DNA of 28,612 nt from Calidifonticultor sp964387355 (GCA_964387355.1 CAYLWJ010000065.1:1-28612); one strand, 5' to 3'; positions 1 to 8,423 are shown, counted from the first letter of the stretch. A program made the numbers and translations. Notes: a model not told the origin generated them from the letters alone.

Positions 1-314
1 TTCTAAATTAACATCAACTTAAATTATAACTTAAAGCATATTTAAACTCAAATATTAAAATAATTATAGAAGATAATTACTATTAAATATAAATATCAAT
101 AATGTATAAAAAATTTATAAAAATTTTATAAAAATTTTACTATTACTGCTTGACATATTATAAGAAAAGTATAATAATTATTTTAAATTTTTTTATAATT
201 TTAAATTAAATTTATTATAATATTTATAAAAATACTATAATAATTTAGTTAATGCTTTTGTAACAGCTTTTTAACCTTAATATTATAGCAAATTTTTAAA
301 AAGGAGGGGAGCTA
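1..314. other. AT-rich upstream region with a possible promoter
   Basis: No gene is visible in this stretch. It is almost pure A/T, with runs of near-repeated TTTATAAAAA around 105-140. A TTGACA hexamer at 150-155 is followed by TATAAT at 170-175 (spacer of only 14) or by a poorer TAATAA at 172-177 (spacer 16). This could be the promoter for the small ORF at 315 and the HD-GYP gene. It ends in a very strong Shine-Dalgarno, AAGGAGGGG at 301-309. Confidence 0.4.
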
Positions 315-386
315 ATGAGCAAACTGTGGAAAATATTGTTGATTTTAGGTTCATTAATTGGTATTTGTGGCACTGTAAGATGGTAG
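315..386 (+). CDS. Possible 23-residue hydrophobic peptide
   Basis: This small ORF is preceded by one of the best ribosome binding sites in the window (AAGGAGGGG, about 5 bases before ATG). The peptide begins MSKLWKILLILGSL and ends ICGTVRW: a basic start, one hydrophobic helix, then a single Cys near the C-terminus. It lies 74 bp upstream of the HD-GYP gene on the same strand. It could be a small membrane peptide, a regulatory leader peptide or a signalling peptide. It resembles the amphipathic N-terminus of AgrD-type autoinducer precursors but lacks their acidic C-terminal tail, and no AgrB is nearby. The strong start signal is seen; translation and function are inference. Confidence 0.45.
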   Translation: MSKLWKILLILGSLIGICGTVRW

Positions 387-402
387 CATTGCTTAGTTTT
401 TA

Positions 403-432
403 AGGAATTATGAAAATAAAAAAATAATTCCT
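403..432 (+). promoter_or_regulatory. Hairpin between the small ORF and the HD-GYP gene
   Basis: A perfect 9-bp inverted repeat, AGGAATTAT at 403-411 and ATAATTCCT at 424-432, has a 12-nt loop. It lies 16 bp after the stop of the 23-residue ORF and just before the Shine-Dalgarno of the next gene. No clean T run follows, so it is not a classical terminator. It could be an attenuator or a processing or stability element. Confidence 0.4.
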
Positions 433-460
433 ATATTTAAGAAGTAAAGAGGTATTCCTG

Positions 461-1744
461 TTGAAAAAGCCTGAAAATAAATTTTGGTTGTTGTTTTATG
501 TTTACTTAGTTTTTATAGCAGGAATAGCCAGTTTTATATATGTTCTTCTTAAATATAGGGATTTTTCTTTTTTAGGTGTTTTATTATTTGGAGTTTTAAT
601 TTTTGCCTCTGATAACTTATCTGCGCCGTTACCTAAAACTGGAAGTGTTTCTGTAAATTTTGGGATATCTCTTGCAAGTTTAATAATTTTTGGTCCCTCT
701 ACAGCGATACTTGTAACTTTTATTTCTATTTTTAATATAAGAGAAATACTAAAAAGAGTTCCTTATTACAAGCATTTATTTAATGCTGGACAGTATTTAA
801 TTTCATTTGCTTGGGCAGCAGTTTTTTTTGAATATTTTTACGATAGGTCTCAGACAAATTTTTTTTATGCAAGAAATATCTGGGTTATTTTTTTGGTGAC
901 TTATATTTTTTTTATATTAAATACAACTCTAACTGCTGGTGCAATTTCTTTAAGTACTAAAATAAATATTTTAAATATATGGATATTTAATTTTGCATGG
1001 ATTATACCTTTTCAATTTTTTTTATCTGCAGTGGCTATAGCAATAGCTTTTTTATATATAAAATACAGCCCTTTTACATTATTATTTACATCACTGCCTT
1101 TAATTATTGCTCAATATACTTATCTTTTACGCATAAAGGAAAGAAAAATAATATTAAACAGCATTATGCAGATTGTAAAAATAATGGAAGCTAAAGATAT
1201 ATATACTGCTGGCCATTCTATGAGAGTAGCAGATTATTGCGAAGGTATAGCAAGAAAGCTCAGGTTAAATGAGTATGATATTGAAATTATTAGGAATTTA
1301 GCAAGCCTGCATGATATTGGAAAAGTTCAAATAGATCTTTTTATATTAAATAAAACTGCTAAATTAACAAAAAAAGATTGGGATGAAATTAAAAAACACC
1401 CTGTTGTCAGTTATGAAATTGTAAAAAATATAGATTTTTTAAGAGATAGAGCTACTACAGTTTTATATCATCATGAAAAATATGATGGAACAGGGTATCC
1501 TTTTGGAAAGAAAGGTAATGAAATTCCATTATTTGCGAGGATTTTATGTGTAGCAGATTCTTATGATTCTATGACAACAGATAGACCATATAGACCAGCT
1601 TTAACTGTAGAGCAAGCAATTAAGGAACTTTTAGATAATAAAAACACTCAATTTGATCCAGTAATATCTGACGCAATGGTCAATTTAATTATGCAAGAGG
1701 GTTTAATAGCATATAGTACTGATGAAGGCAATGACGAAGAGTAA
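461..1744 (+). CDS. Membrane-bound HD-GYP domain protein (probable cyclic-di-GMP phosphodiesterase)
   Basis: The 427-residue protein has two parts. Residues about 8-225 form several hydrophobic segments, a membrane sensor module of a kind common in front of HD-GYP domains. Residues about 230-410 are an HD-GYP domain: conserved His252 in AGHSMRVA, the HD pair at 284-285 (LHDIGK), HHEKYDGTGYP at 337-347 and ARILCVADSYDSMTTDRPYR at 359-378. HD-GYP proteins hydrolyse cyclic-di-GMP (some act on cGAMP) with a bound metal centre; the signature residues are present, so activity is likely. The start is TTG at 461, with AAAGAGG eight bases upstream. The input signal sensed by the membrane part is unknown. 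The gene converges with the NYN gene 22 bp downstream. Confidence 0.9.
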   Translation: MKKPENKFWLLFYVYLVFIAGIASFIYVLLKYRDFSFLGVLLFGVLIFASDNLSAPLPKTGSVSVNFGISLASLIIFGPSTAILVTFISIFNIREILKRVPYYKHLFNAGQYLISFAWAAVFFEYFYDRSQTNFFYARNIWVIFLVTYIFFILNTTLTAGAISLSTKINILNIWIFNFAWIIPFQFFLSAVAIAIAFLYIKYSPFTLLFTSLPLIIAQYTYLLRIKERKIILNSIMQIVKIMEAKDIYTAGHSMRVADYCEGIARKLRLNEYDIEIIRNLASLHDIGKVQIDLFILNKTAKLTKKDWDEIKKHPVVSYEIVKNIDFLRDRATTVLYHHEKYDGTGYPFGKKGNEIPLFARILCVADSYDSMTTDRPYRPALTVEQAIKELLDNKNTQFDPVISDAMVNLIMQEGLIAYSTDEGNDEE

Positions 1745-1748
1745 GATT

Positions 1749-1763
1749 AGCTAATTTATAGCT
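1749..1763 (+). terminator. Weak stem-loop after the HD-GYP gene
   Basis: A short AGCTA/TAGCT stem with an ATTTA loop is followed by TATTTATT, between the convergent HD-GYP and NYN genes. Five base pairs make it a weak terminator candidate, possibly used in both directions. Confidence 0.3.
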
Positions 1764-1766
1764 TAT

Positions 1767-2165
1767 TTATTGTCTATATAATTCCTGAAAAAATTCTCTA
1801 CTCGATTTTCTAATTGTGTTTTTTAGACCAAAGATTACTTTTTGTATGGAATAATCTGATGTAACTACAATTATTTTATCATACAAAGAACTGTTTGAAT
1901 GAACAATATTTTCAATTATTGCATCTGCACTTTTTCTGTATCCGGAGTATATGACCTCAATATCATTTATTTTTTCTGAATAGTCAAAGCTTTGCTGTTT
2001 TGAATCAAAAACAATTTTTTTGTCATAATCTTTATAATTCGTGCAGTTTAAAACTTGTATTAAAAGCTTTTTTCTTTTAGCCTCTAAAGAAATATTTTCT
2101 TTAAAATATGTCCCTATAATGTTGTAGCCATCAACAATTAATAAGTTTTTATTTTTTCTAAGCAT
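1767..2165 (-). CDS. NYN-domain protein, YacP/Rae1-like ribonuclease
   Basis: This 132-residue protein has the hallmarks of the YacP-like NYN (PIN-fold) nuclease family: LLIVDGYNIIG near residue 8, an acidic SADAIIENI stretch in the middle, VVTSDYSIQ, and a C-terminal SSREF. In Bacillus the family member Rae1 is a ribosome-associated endoribonuclease that cuts mRNA in the A site. The metal-binding aspartates (VDGYN, SADAIIE, TSDYS) are present, so nuclease activity is plausible. It is shorter than typical YacP proteins of about 170 residues; the C-terminal part is missing. No clear Shine-Dalgarno precedes the ATG. It is not beside rlmB or cysS as in Bacillus, so context does not help. Confidence 0.8.
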   Translation of the reverse strand: MLRKNKNLLIVDGYNIIGTYFKENISLEAKRKKLLIQVLNCTNYKDYDKKIVFDSKQQSFDYSEKINDIEVIYSGYRKSADAIIENIVHSNSSLYDKIIVVTSDYSIQKVIFGLKNTIRKSSREFFQELYRQ

Positions 2166-2227
2166 GTTAATAAGAATATTAAATTATATCTCTATTATTT
2201 TATATTTCTATTGTTTAAAGTCACGAG

Positions 2228-2266
2228 TTTTATGGTTAATATACTGCAACCATAGTAAAATTTTTT
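2228..2266 (+). terminator. Stem-loop with T-run, plus orientation
   Basis: TATGGTT at 2231-2237 pairs with AACCATA at 2248-2254. The stem extends outward as TTTTA against TAAAA with one bulged G, and a run of T follows on the plus strand. It could stop plus-strand readthrough from the HD-GYP region before it runs antisense into the PBP gene. On the minus strand no T run follows. Confidence 0.4.
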
Positions 2267-2358
2267 TCAAAAACTTTTATGTAAAATTTGGAATATAGTC
2301 CTTTTATAAATACCACAACTTGGACAAATTTAATTTATCTTTACATAATTTAAAATTA

Positions 2359-4629
2359 TTAAGGGTTATACCAGACTTTAATTTTTCTAATTGTTTCAAC
2401 CGGCTGATCCCAAAGCGGCTCTTGTCTATGAGTATAGCCACTTGGTACTTCAGCATAAGGCTCTTTAATAAATTCTACATGTGTATAACCTGCTTCAAAT
2501 AAAATATGGTTTGCTTGCTCAAGAGGCATTAATGTAACATTTGGCATTATTGGTAATTGTTCAGGCAATATTGGCGCTTGATTTCTTGGTTCATTTCCAT
2601 ATTTAAATTCTGCAACTGAAATCTGGTCAGAAGGGGTGAAACGGTTAGGAACCATAATTTCTCCTGTTTCTGGATTTGTAGTAATTTGAAGTATAAACTT
2701 ATCATCTTGAGGTTTTACAAAGTTTTCAATTGGAAGATTTGCAGTTGCTCTTTCCATAAATAATTTCCAAATCATTGCTGGATGGGCACCGCCTTGAACT
2801 CTTAAATCATGAATTATTCCCATTTTTCTATTTTCTTCTGGATATCCCATCCATACGCAAGCTGCTAAATTTGGCGTAAAGCCTGTAAACCAGGCATTTT
2901 CTGCTTCCTGAGTGGTGCCAGTCTTGCCTGCGCATGGTCTATCTTGAAGTCTTGCGCGAGTACCAGTGCCTCTTTGCGTTACCTGTTGTAGAATTTCTAT
3001 AGCCCTATATGCATTAATCGGAGAAATTACTTGTTTTTCCTGAGGTTTGTATTCTTCTAATATATTTCCCTCATTATCAATAATTTTAAGTATGGCTATA
3101 GGATCATGTCTTTTACCATAATTTGCGATAGTGGCAAAGGCTGTGCAAACTTCCAATGGGGATACACCTGTAGTAAGCCCTCCTAGTCCAATTGCTGGAT
3201 AGCCTTCAAGAGGAGTTTGAATTCCCATATCATTTGCAATTTTTGAAACTGCAAAACCTCCAACTTTCATGATTAGTTGTGCATAAACAACATTGACTGA
3301 CTTAACAGTAGCATCAAGTATTGTCATCTCATTTGTGTCAAACTTTTCACCCATATAGTTTGAAACTTCCCATGGTTTGCTCCCAACTATATCATAAAAA
3401 ATTGTACCGTTTGGGTTAAATGTCATATATGGGCTTATTCCTTGCTCTAAAGCAGCAATTAAAGCAAATACTTTAAAGGTAGAACCTGGCTGTCTTTTTG
3501 CTTGAGTTGCAAGGTTAAATTTCATTTTCTTGAAATCTTTACCACCAACCATTGCTTTTATAAAACCTGTCTTTGGGTCCATTGCTACAAGAGCTGCAGC
3601 TGGGTCTTCTGGGTCTGGTAAAACTTGTTTTATTGCATCTTCTGCAGCAACCTGCATCGAAGGCTCAAGAGTAGTGTAAATATTAAATCCACCTTTAAAT
3701 ACTTTATTTACACCATATTTTTCTATAAGGATTTGTTTTACATATTCAACAAAATAAGGAGCAAACCCAGCTTCTTCTTCTTGAAACGGTCTTTGTGTTA
3801 TTATTGGCTGTTTAATAGCATTTTCATAATCTTTTTGGTCAATATAGTTTAGTTCCAACATTTTACCCAAAACAATATTTCTTCTTTGTAATGCTGCTTT
3901 TTTATCAACATATGGAGAATAGTAATTAGGAGATTGTATCAATCCAGCAAGAGTTGCACATTCAGATAAACTTAAGTACTCAACATCTTTATTAAAATAA
4001 ACTTTAGCTGCTGCCTGAACTCCATAAGCGCCTTCTCCAAGGTATATTGTGTTTAAATACATTTCAAGAATTTCATCTTTTGTATAAATTTTTTCTAACT
4101 GATAAGCAAGTGCTGCTTCTTTAATTTTTCTCTCATAGGTCTTAATGGTTTTTCCTTGTGGAATATAAATGCTTGTAATTACCTGTTGCGTTATAGTACT
4201 TGCTCCTTCTTCAATTTTACCTGCTTGAAGATTTATTAAAAATGCACGTAATATTCCTTCATAGTCTACCCCTTTATGTTTATAAAATCTTTCATCTTCA
4301 ATAGAAATAACAGCATTGATTAAATTTCTTGGAATACGGGAAAGTGTAACAAGTTCCCTATTTTCTTCACCATGAAATGTTGCAATTAAAGTTCCATCAG
4401 CTGCGTAAATTTTTGAAGTCAGTGCTGCCTGGGTAGGAGTAAAATCTTCAAGTTTAGGAAGGTCATTAAAAAAACTGGAAACAACTGTTGCAGCTGCAAA
4501 TAAAACTCCGCCAGCTGCAGTAAAAATACCTGTTATTCCTACTAAAAAGAATATAAGTAAAAATATTATTATTTTAAGGCCAACTCTTTGCTGAGCTCTT
4601 TTTTTATGCTTTTTTCTTAAAATAGACAT
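2359..4629 (-). CDS. Class A penicillin-binding protein (PBP1A-type bifunctional transglycosylase/transpeptidase)
   Basis: This 756-residue peptidoglycan synthase has a basic N-terminus followed by one membrane anchor (about 18-52). The GT51 transglycosylase domain follows (about 75-250), with catalytic EDERFY at 111-116, STITQQ at 144-149 and RKIKEAALA near 167. The penicillin-binding transpeptidase domain has Ser383 in PGSTFK, SVN at 444-446 and KTGTT at 569-573. The last 65 residues (VTLMPLEQANHILFEAGYT...) resemble a single PASTA repeat, a muropeptide- or beta-lactam-sensing module usual in Gram-positive and actinobacterial PBPs. The enzyme polymerises lipid II and cross-links the strands outside the membrane. 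The gene stands alone. The ATG has only a weak Shine-Dalgarno. All catalytic motifs are intact. Confidence 0.95.
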   Translation of the reverse strand: MSILRKKHKKRAQQRVGLKIIIFLLIFFLVGITGIFTAAGGVLFAAATVVSSFFNDLPKLEDFTPTQAALTSKIYAADGTLIATFHGEENRELVTLSRIPRNLINAVISIEDERFYKHKGVDYEGILRAFLINLQAGKIEEGASTITQQVITSIYIPQGKTIKTYERKIKEAALAYQLEKIYTKDEILEMYLNTIYLGEGAYGVQAAAKVYFNKDVEYLSLSECATLAGLIQSPNYYSPYVDKKAALQRRNIVLGKMLELNYIDQKDYENAIKQPIITQRPFQEEEAGFAPYFVEYVKQILIEKYGVNKVFKGGFNIYTTLEPSMQVAAEDAIKQVLPDPEDPAAALVAMDPKTGFIKAMVGGKDFKKMKFNLATQAKRQPGSTFKVFALIAALEQGISPYMTFNPNGTIFYDIVGSKPWEVSNYMGEKFDTNEMTILDATVKSVNVVYAQLIMKVGGFAVSKIANDMGIQTPLEGYPAIGLGGLTTGVSPLEVCTAFATIANYGKRHDPIAILKIIDNEGNILEEYKPQEKQVISPINAYRAIEILQQVTQRGTGTRARLQDRPCAGKTGTTQEAENAWFTGFTPNLAACVWMGYPEENRKMGIIHDLRVQGGAHPAMIWKLFMERATANLPIENFVKPQDDKFILQITTNPETGEIMVPNRFTPSDQISVAEFKYGNEPRNQAPILPEQLPIMPNVTLMPLEQANHILFEAGYTHVEFIKEPYAEVPSGYTHRQEPLWDQPVETIRKIKVWYNP

Positions 4630-5011
4630 ATCTTAAAATAGAAATATAAAATAGACATAATTTTTAAGTTATATTAAATTAAGTTAAGTTAAATTAAATA
4701 AAATTAAATAAATAAAATAAAATTTAAATTAAATTAAATCAAAATTAAAACAAAATTAAATAAATTAAATAAAAAATAAACTGAGTCTTAAAAGTGCATT
4801 TATCTGGGTAATTATATTATTAAATGCTTATTAAATAAATAAATTTTAAATATTTTTAGTATTGTTTTATTTTTAAATTTTATTAAATTAATAAATTTTA
4901 TTAAATTAAAAGAATTGATAAAATAAGTTAAAAACCTTAATATAATTACTTATAATTACTTTTGTTTATTTAAAATTAATTTTGAGTTTATAAATAGAAA
5001 AGGATTTTAAT
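4630..5011. repeat. Low-complexity AT intergenic region with tandem duplications
   Basis: No gene is visible here. Positions 4660-4780 are a degenerate array of AATTA/TTAAA units with almost no G or C. An exact 18-bp tandem duplication (TAAATTTTATTAAATTAA) occupies 4874-4909, and a 10-bp one (TATAATTACT) occupies 4941-4960. The region separates divergent genes (PBP minus, aldo/keto reductase plus) and must hold both promoters. TTGATA at 4915-4920 with TAATAT at 4938-4943 (spacer 17) is one weak candidate for the plus direction. Confidence 0.6.
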
Positions 5012-5995
5012 ATGAGATATACAAATTTAGGAAAAACTGATATAAAAGTTTCAGTTATAGGATTTGGCGCATGGGCAATTGGTGGTAAATGGTGGGGAGG
5101 AAATGATGAAAAAGACTCATTAGAAGCAATTTATGCTTCTTTTGAGGGTGGAGTTAATTTTATTGATACTGCTCCTGCTTATGGACAGGGTTTGTCAGAA
5201 GAAATTGTAGGTAAAGCAATAGCTGGTAAAAGAGATAAAATAGTTGTTGCAACAAAATGTGGGCTTAGATGGGATTTAAAAAAAGGTTTTTACTTTTTCG
5301 ATTATGCACCAGGAGTTCCTATTTATAGATATTTAGGAAAACAATCAATTGAGCACGAATTAAATCAAAGTTTAAAAAGGCTAAAAACAGATTATATAGA
5401 TTTATATCAGACACATTGGCAAGACCCTACAACCCCGATTTCTGAGACTATGGAAGCCCTTTTAGATTTAAAACAAAAGGGGAAAATTAGAGCAATAGGA
5501 GTAAGCAATATTTCTTTAGAACAAATAAAAGAATACTCAAAGTATGGCCAAATTGATTCAGACCAAGAAAAATACAGCATTATAGATAGAGCAGTCGAAG
5601 CAGACTTGTTGCCATGGTGTGAAAAAAACGGAGCTTCTCTTATTGCTTATAGCCCGCTTGCTAAAGGACTTTTAACTGGAAAGATGTCGCCAGAAAGAAA
5701 GTTTACTCAGGATGATTCAAGATTTGGTGATGATAGATATTCTGCTAAAAACATTTTAAAAACAAACGAATTGCTCGAAAAGCACCTTAGGGATGTTGCC
5801 CAAAAACATGGTGCATCTTATGGGCATTTAGCTGTTGCATGGCTAATTAAAAACCCTACAGTAATTGCACTTGTTGGTGCTAGAAATAAAGTTCAAGCTG
5901 AAGATAATATTAAATCAGCATCAATAATTTTGGATTCTGAAGATTTAGATAAAATGAACAAATTTATTAATGAGTATAGTAAGACAGCAATTTAA
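5012..5995 (+). CDS. Aldo/keto reductase
   Basis: This 327-residue NAD(P)H-dependent oxidoreductase of the aldo/keto reductase superfamily is a TIM barrel that reduces aldehydes or ketones of sugars and other small carbonyls. The catalytic tetrad is visible: Asp52 and Tyr57 in FIDTAPAYGQG, Lys82 in VATKCG and His135 in QTHWQDP. The C-terminal cofactor region includes VALVGARNKVQAEDNI. The start has AAAAGGA six to seven bases upstream. The gene is first in a run with split transketolase (22 bp gap), an RpiB-like isomerase and SorC, so a sugar or sugar-derived aldehyde is the likely substrate. A KWWGG insertion near residue 26 and a longer loop at 90-110 suggest a specific subfamily. The exact substrate cannot be read from sequence. 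Confidence 0.9.
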   Translation: MRYTNLGKTDIKVSVIGFGAWAIGGKWWGGNDEKDSLEAIYASFEGGVNFIDTAPAYGQGLSEEIVGKAIAGKRDKIVVATKCGLRWDLKKGFYFFDYAPGVPIYRYLGKQSIEHELNQSLKRLKTDYIDLYQTHWQDPTTPISETMEALLDLKQKGKIRAIGVSNISLEQIKEYSKYGQIDSDQEKYSIIDRAVEADLLPWCEKNGASLIAYSPLAKGLLTGKMSPERKFTQDDSRFGDDRYSAKNILKTNELLEKHLRDVAQKHGASYGHLAVAWLIKNPTVIALVGARNKVQAEDNIKSASIILDSEDLDKMNKFINEYSKTAI

Positions 5996-6017
5996 TAAGG
6001 ATAAGGGTGGGTTTTAA

Positions 6018-6875
6018 ATGCAAAAATTAAAAAAAGATGAAGTAGAATTGCTTTTAAAGAAAGCATATAAATGCAGACAAAATATATTAAGAATGATGAA
6101 AAATGCAGAAGGTCATATTGGAGGAGCCTTTTCCAGTCTTGATATTATAACAGTTCTTTATAATAAAATACTAAAACATAATCCTTCAGAACCAAAGTGG
6201 CCGGATAGAGACCGATTTATCTTATCAGCTGGACATAAATGTCTTGCTTTATATACAGTTTTAGCTGACCAAGGATATTTTGATGAAAGTATTTTATGGA
6301 CTTATGGTCAATTTAAAACAAGAGTTGCAATGCACCCTGAAGAAAAGCTGCTGCCTGGTGTTGAATTTCCAACAGGCTCACTTGGACACGGACTTCCTGT
6401 TGGTCATGGTATTGCTCTTTGTGCAAAACTTGATAAAAAAAATTATAAAGTTTTTGTAATGTTGGGAGATGGTGAATGCCAAGAAGGAAGCATATGGGAA
6501 GCTGCAATGTCTGCAGGTCATTATGGTACGGATAATTTAATTGTGATTTTAGATAGAAATGGTTTGCAGGTTAATGGACCAACTGAAAAGATAATGAATA
6601 TCTCTCCCGTTGAGGATAAATTTAAAGCATTTGGGTGGGAGGTTCGAACAATTGACGGTCATGACTACAATCAGATTTATGAAACTTTAATTTCAACGCC
6701 ATTTAAAAAAGGTAAGCCGTCTTGCATCATAGCAAAGACTACTAAGTGCAAAGGTCTTACTTTTGCTGAAGGAGAATTTCAATATCATCATTGGCATTGT
6801 GAACCAGATAAAATTGATGAGTCTTTAGAAATTGTTAAAGAGTCGTTAAAAAAAGAGCTTGAAAGGATAAAATGA
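6018..6875 (+). CDS. Transketolase, N-terminal (TPP-binding) subunit
   Basis: This 285-residue half-transketolase carries the thiamine pyrophosphate pyrophosphate/Mg binding domain. Motifs include NAEGHIGGAFSSLDI, LGHGLPVGHGIALCAK, the TPP signature GDGECQEGSIWEAA, and DRNGLQ. Full-length transketolases carry both halves in one chain of about 620-670 residues; many anaerobes and archaea split them as here. The partner gene starts in the ATGA overlap at 6872-6875, implying translational coupling and a 1:1 complex. The enzyme moves a two-carbon ketol group between ketose and aldose. Related split enzymes also serve specialised routes (apulose-4-phosphate or sulfofructose transketolases), so a housekeeping pentose-phosphate role is not certain. 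A strong purine-rich site (AAGGATAAGGG) precedes the ATG. Confidence 0.9.
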   Translation: MQKLKKDEVELLLKKAYKCRQNILRMMKNAEGHIGGAFSSLDIITVLYNKILKHNPSEPKWPDRDRFILSAGHKCLALYTVLADQGYFDESILWTYGQFKTRVAMHPEEKLLPGVEFPTGSLGHGLPVGHGIALCAKLDKKNYKVFVMLGDGECQEGSIWEAAMSAGHYGTDNLIVILDRNGLQVNGPTEKIMNISPVEDKFKAFGWEVRTIDGHDYNQIYETLISTPFKKGKPSCIIAKTTKCKGLTFAEGEFQYHHWHCEPDKIDESLEIVKESLKKELERIK

Positions 6876-7885
6876 ATAATTTAAATAATTTAAATAATTT
6901 AAATAAAACAGCAGCAGGCAAAACAAAAAGTGAAGAATTTAGTAGTAAAAATGAAGTGATATATGATGATCCTCGTAAAGTTTTTTCTGAAGCATTAGTT
7001 GAGCTTGGAAGCAAAAATTCTAATGTAATTTATATTTCTTGTGATTCATCATTAGGTGCAAGTGGAGGCGAATTTAATAAGAAATTTCCAGATAGACACT
7101 TTGAATTTGGAATAGCAGAACAAAATGCGATGGGGGAGGCTGCTGGGTTTGCTACGTGTGGTAAAATTCCTTTTATTGCAGCATATATGCCTTTTGTTAC
7201 ATTTAGATGTTTTGAACAGATAAGAGATGATATTTGTAAAACTAATTTAAATGTAAATATTATGGGTAATAATTGTGGCTTTTCTGTTAGTGCGTTGGGA
7301 CCTACACATACTGTGTTAGAAGATATGGCAGTTATTCGCTCTCTTCCTAATATTACTATTTTTTCTCCTTGTGATGGTCCTGAGTATTACCAAGCTGTCT
7401 TTTCCGCAGCGGAAATTGAAGGTCCTGTTTTTATAAGAATACATAGGCTTAAAGCTAAGAGAATACATTCTAATGGATACAAGTTCATTTGTGGTAAAGG
7501 AGAAATATTAAAAAATGGGAGTGATATTACAGTAGTAACTTGTTCTTCAATGGTTGCACCAACTTTGGAAGCTGCAGAAATACTTCAAAGAAAGGGAATT
7601 AGTATTGAAGTATTAAATATTTCAACAATAAAGCCAATTGATGAAGAACTTATTTTAAATTCCAGCGCAAAGACAAAGAAGGTTGTCTCAGTAGAGGAGC
7701 ACAGTGTAATTGGTGGGCTCGGGAGTGCTGTTGCAGATATTTTAATTAAGGAAAATCCAGTAAAAATGAAAATGATAGGGATAAATGACCAGTTTGCAGT
7801 GGTTGGAGAGTATAAGGATGTAATAGATTATTATGGGCTAACGCCACAAAAGATTGCTGACGCAATTGATGATTTTTGCAGATAA
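6872..7885 (+). CDS. Transketolase, C-terminal (pyrimidine-binding) subunit
   Basis: This 337-residue partner of the preceding gene overlaps it by ATGA. It carries the pyrimidine-binding and C-terminal domains: FEFGIAEQNAMGEAAGFA holds the catalytic glutamate that activates TPP, then PFVTFRCFEQIRDD and a C-terminal fold with EEHSVIGGLGSAVAD. The first about 30 residues are an unusual low-complexity extension: NNL repeated three times, encoded by a perfect 9-bp tandem repeat (AATAATTTA), then a charged linker before the conserved domain at about residue 31. The extension is probably a disordered tail of no catalytic importance. The Shine-Dalgarno GAAAGGA lies inside the end of the upstream gene. 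Confidence 0.9.
   Translation: MNNLNNLNNLNKTAAGKTKSEEFSSKNEVIYDDPRKVFSEALVELGSKNSNVIYISCDSSLGASGGEFNKKFPDRHFEFGIAEQNAMGEAAGFATCGKIPFIAAYMPFVTFRCFEQIRDDICKTNLNVNIMGNNCGFSVSALGPTHTVLEDMAVIRSLPNITIFSPCDGPEYYQAVFSAAEIEGPVFIRIHRLKAKRIHSNGYKFICGKGEILKNGSDITVVTCSSMVAPTLEAAEILQRKGISIEVLNISTIKPIDEELILNSSAKTKKVVSVEEHSVIGGLGSAVADILIKENPVKMKMIGINDQFAVVGEYKDVIDYYGLTPQKIADAIDDFCR
6875..6903 (+). repeat. 9-bp coding tandem repeat (AATAATTTA)n
   Basis: Three copies of AATAATTTA plus a partial one follow the start codon and encode Asn-Asn-Leu repeats at the N-terminus of the transketolase C subunit. The period is a multiple of three, so copy-number change would keep the frame. Confidence 0.8.
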
Positions 7886-7972
7886 ATTTATTAATTTATT
7901 AAATTAAAAGGTTATTAAGTTTAAAGGTTTTAAGTTAAAAGGATTTAAAAGATTTAAGAAGGAGGCTTAAAA

Positions 7973-8407
7973 GTGAAAGTTGCAATAGGTTGTGATGAAA
8001 GTGCGCTTGAACTGAAAAATGCATTAATTGAAGTTTTAAAGGAAAAAAATATTGATTATAAAGATTTTGGAGTATTTACTAAGGACCCTGTTGACTATCC
8101 GGATATTGCTGCTCTTTTAGTTCCTGAAGTTGCAAATGGAAATTTTGATAGGGGGATTTTAGTATGCGGGACTGGAATTGGAATGGCAATTTGTGCTAAT
8201 AAATTTAAAGGTATTAGAGCGGCTGTATGCCATGACCTTTACTCAGCACAGAGGTCAATTCTTTCTAATGACTGTCAAATTCTTTGCATGGGTTCTTTAG
8301 TTATAGGAGTTAGTCTTGCAAAAGAGATATTAAAGGTGTGGTTAGATATAGAAAGAACAGGTGGAACTGTTAAGAAAGTAAAGAAAATAATAGAGCTTGA
8401 GAAATGA
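7973..8407 (+). CDS. RpiB/LacA/LacB-family sugar isomerase with altered substrate-binding residues
   Basis: This 144-residue protein has the RpiB fold: MKVAIGCDESA with Asp8, the catalytic Cys65 and anion-hole loop in CGTGIGM, ANKFKGIRAAVCHD, and C-terminal GSLVIGVSLAKEIL. RpiB enzymes interconvert aldose and ketose phosphates. Aligned by eye with E. coli RpiB, the residues that normally hold the phosphate and open the ring are changed. The His after the N-terminal Asp is Glu9. The SRxHND motif reads SILSND, with no His or Arg. The two C-terminal arginines after GG are Thr and Val (GGTVKKV). The catalytic core is kept but the phosphate grip is lost, so a non-phosphorylated or differently charged sugar is likely. 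The GTG start has an ideal AAGGAGG seven bases upstream. It sits 87 bp after split transketolase. Confidence 0.85.
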   Translation: MKVAIGCDESALELKNALIEVLKEKNIDYKDFGVFTKDPVDYPDIAALLVPEVANGNFDRGILVCGTGIGMAICANKFKGIRAAVCHDLYSAQRSILSNDCQILCMGSLVIGVSLAKEILKVWLDIERTGGTVKKVKKIIELEK

Positions 8408-8423
8408 AAAATGAGATATTTTT

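Noticed and set aside
315..386. AgrD-type cyclic autoinducer precursor
   Set aside because: The hydrophobic start and Cys are suggestive, but the acidic C-terminal tail is missing, the peptide ends four residues after the Cys-Gly, and no AgrB protease is nearby.
4660..4780. Replication origin or centromere-like iterons
   Set aside because: The A/T repeats are degenerate and low-complexity. No DnaA boxes and no dnaA, dnaN or parA/B genes are present.
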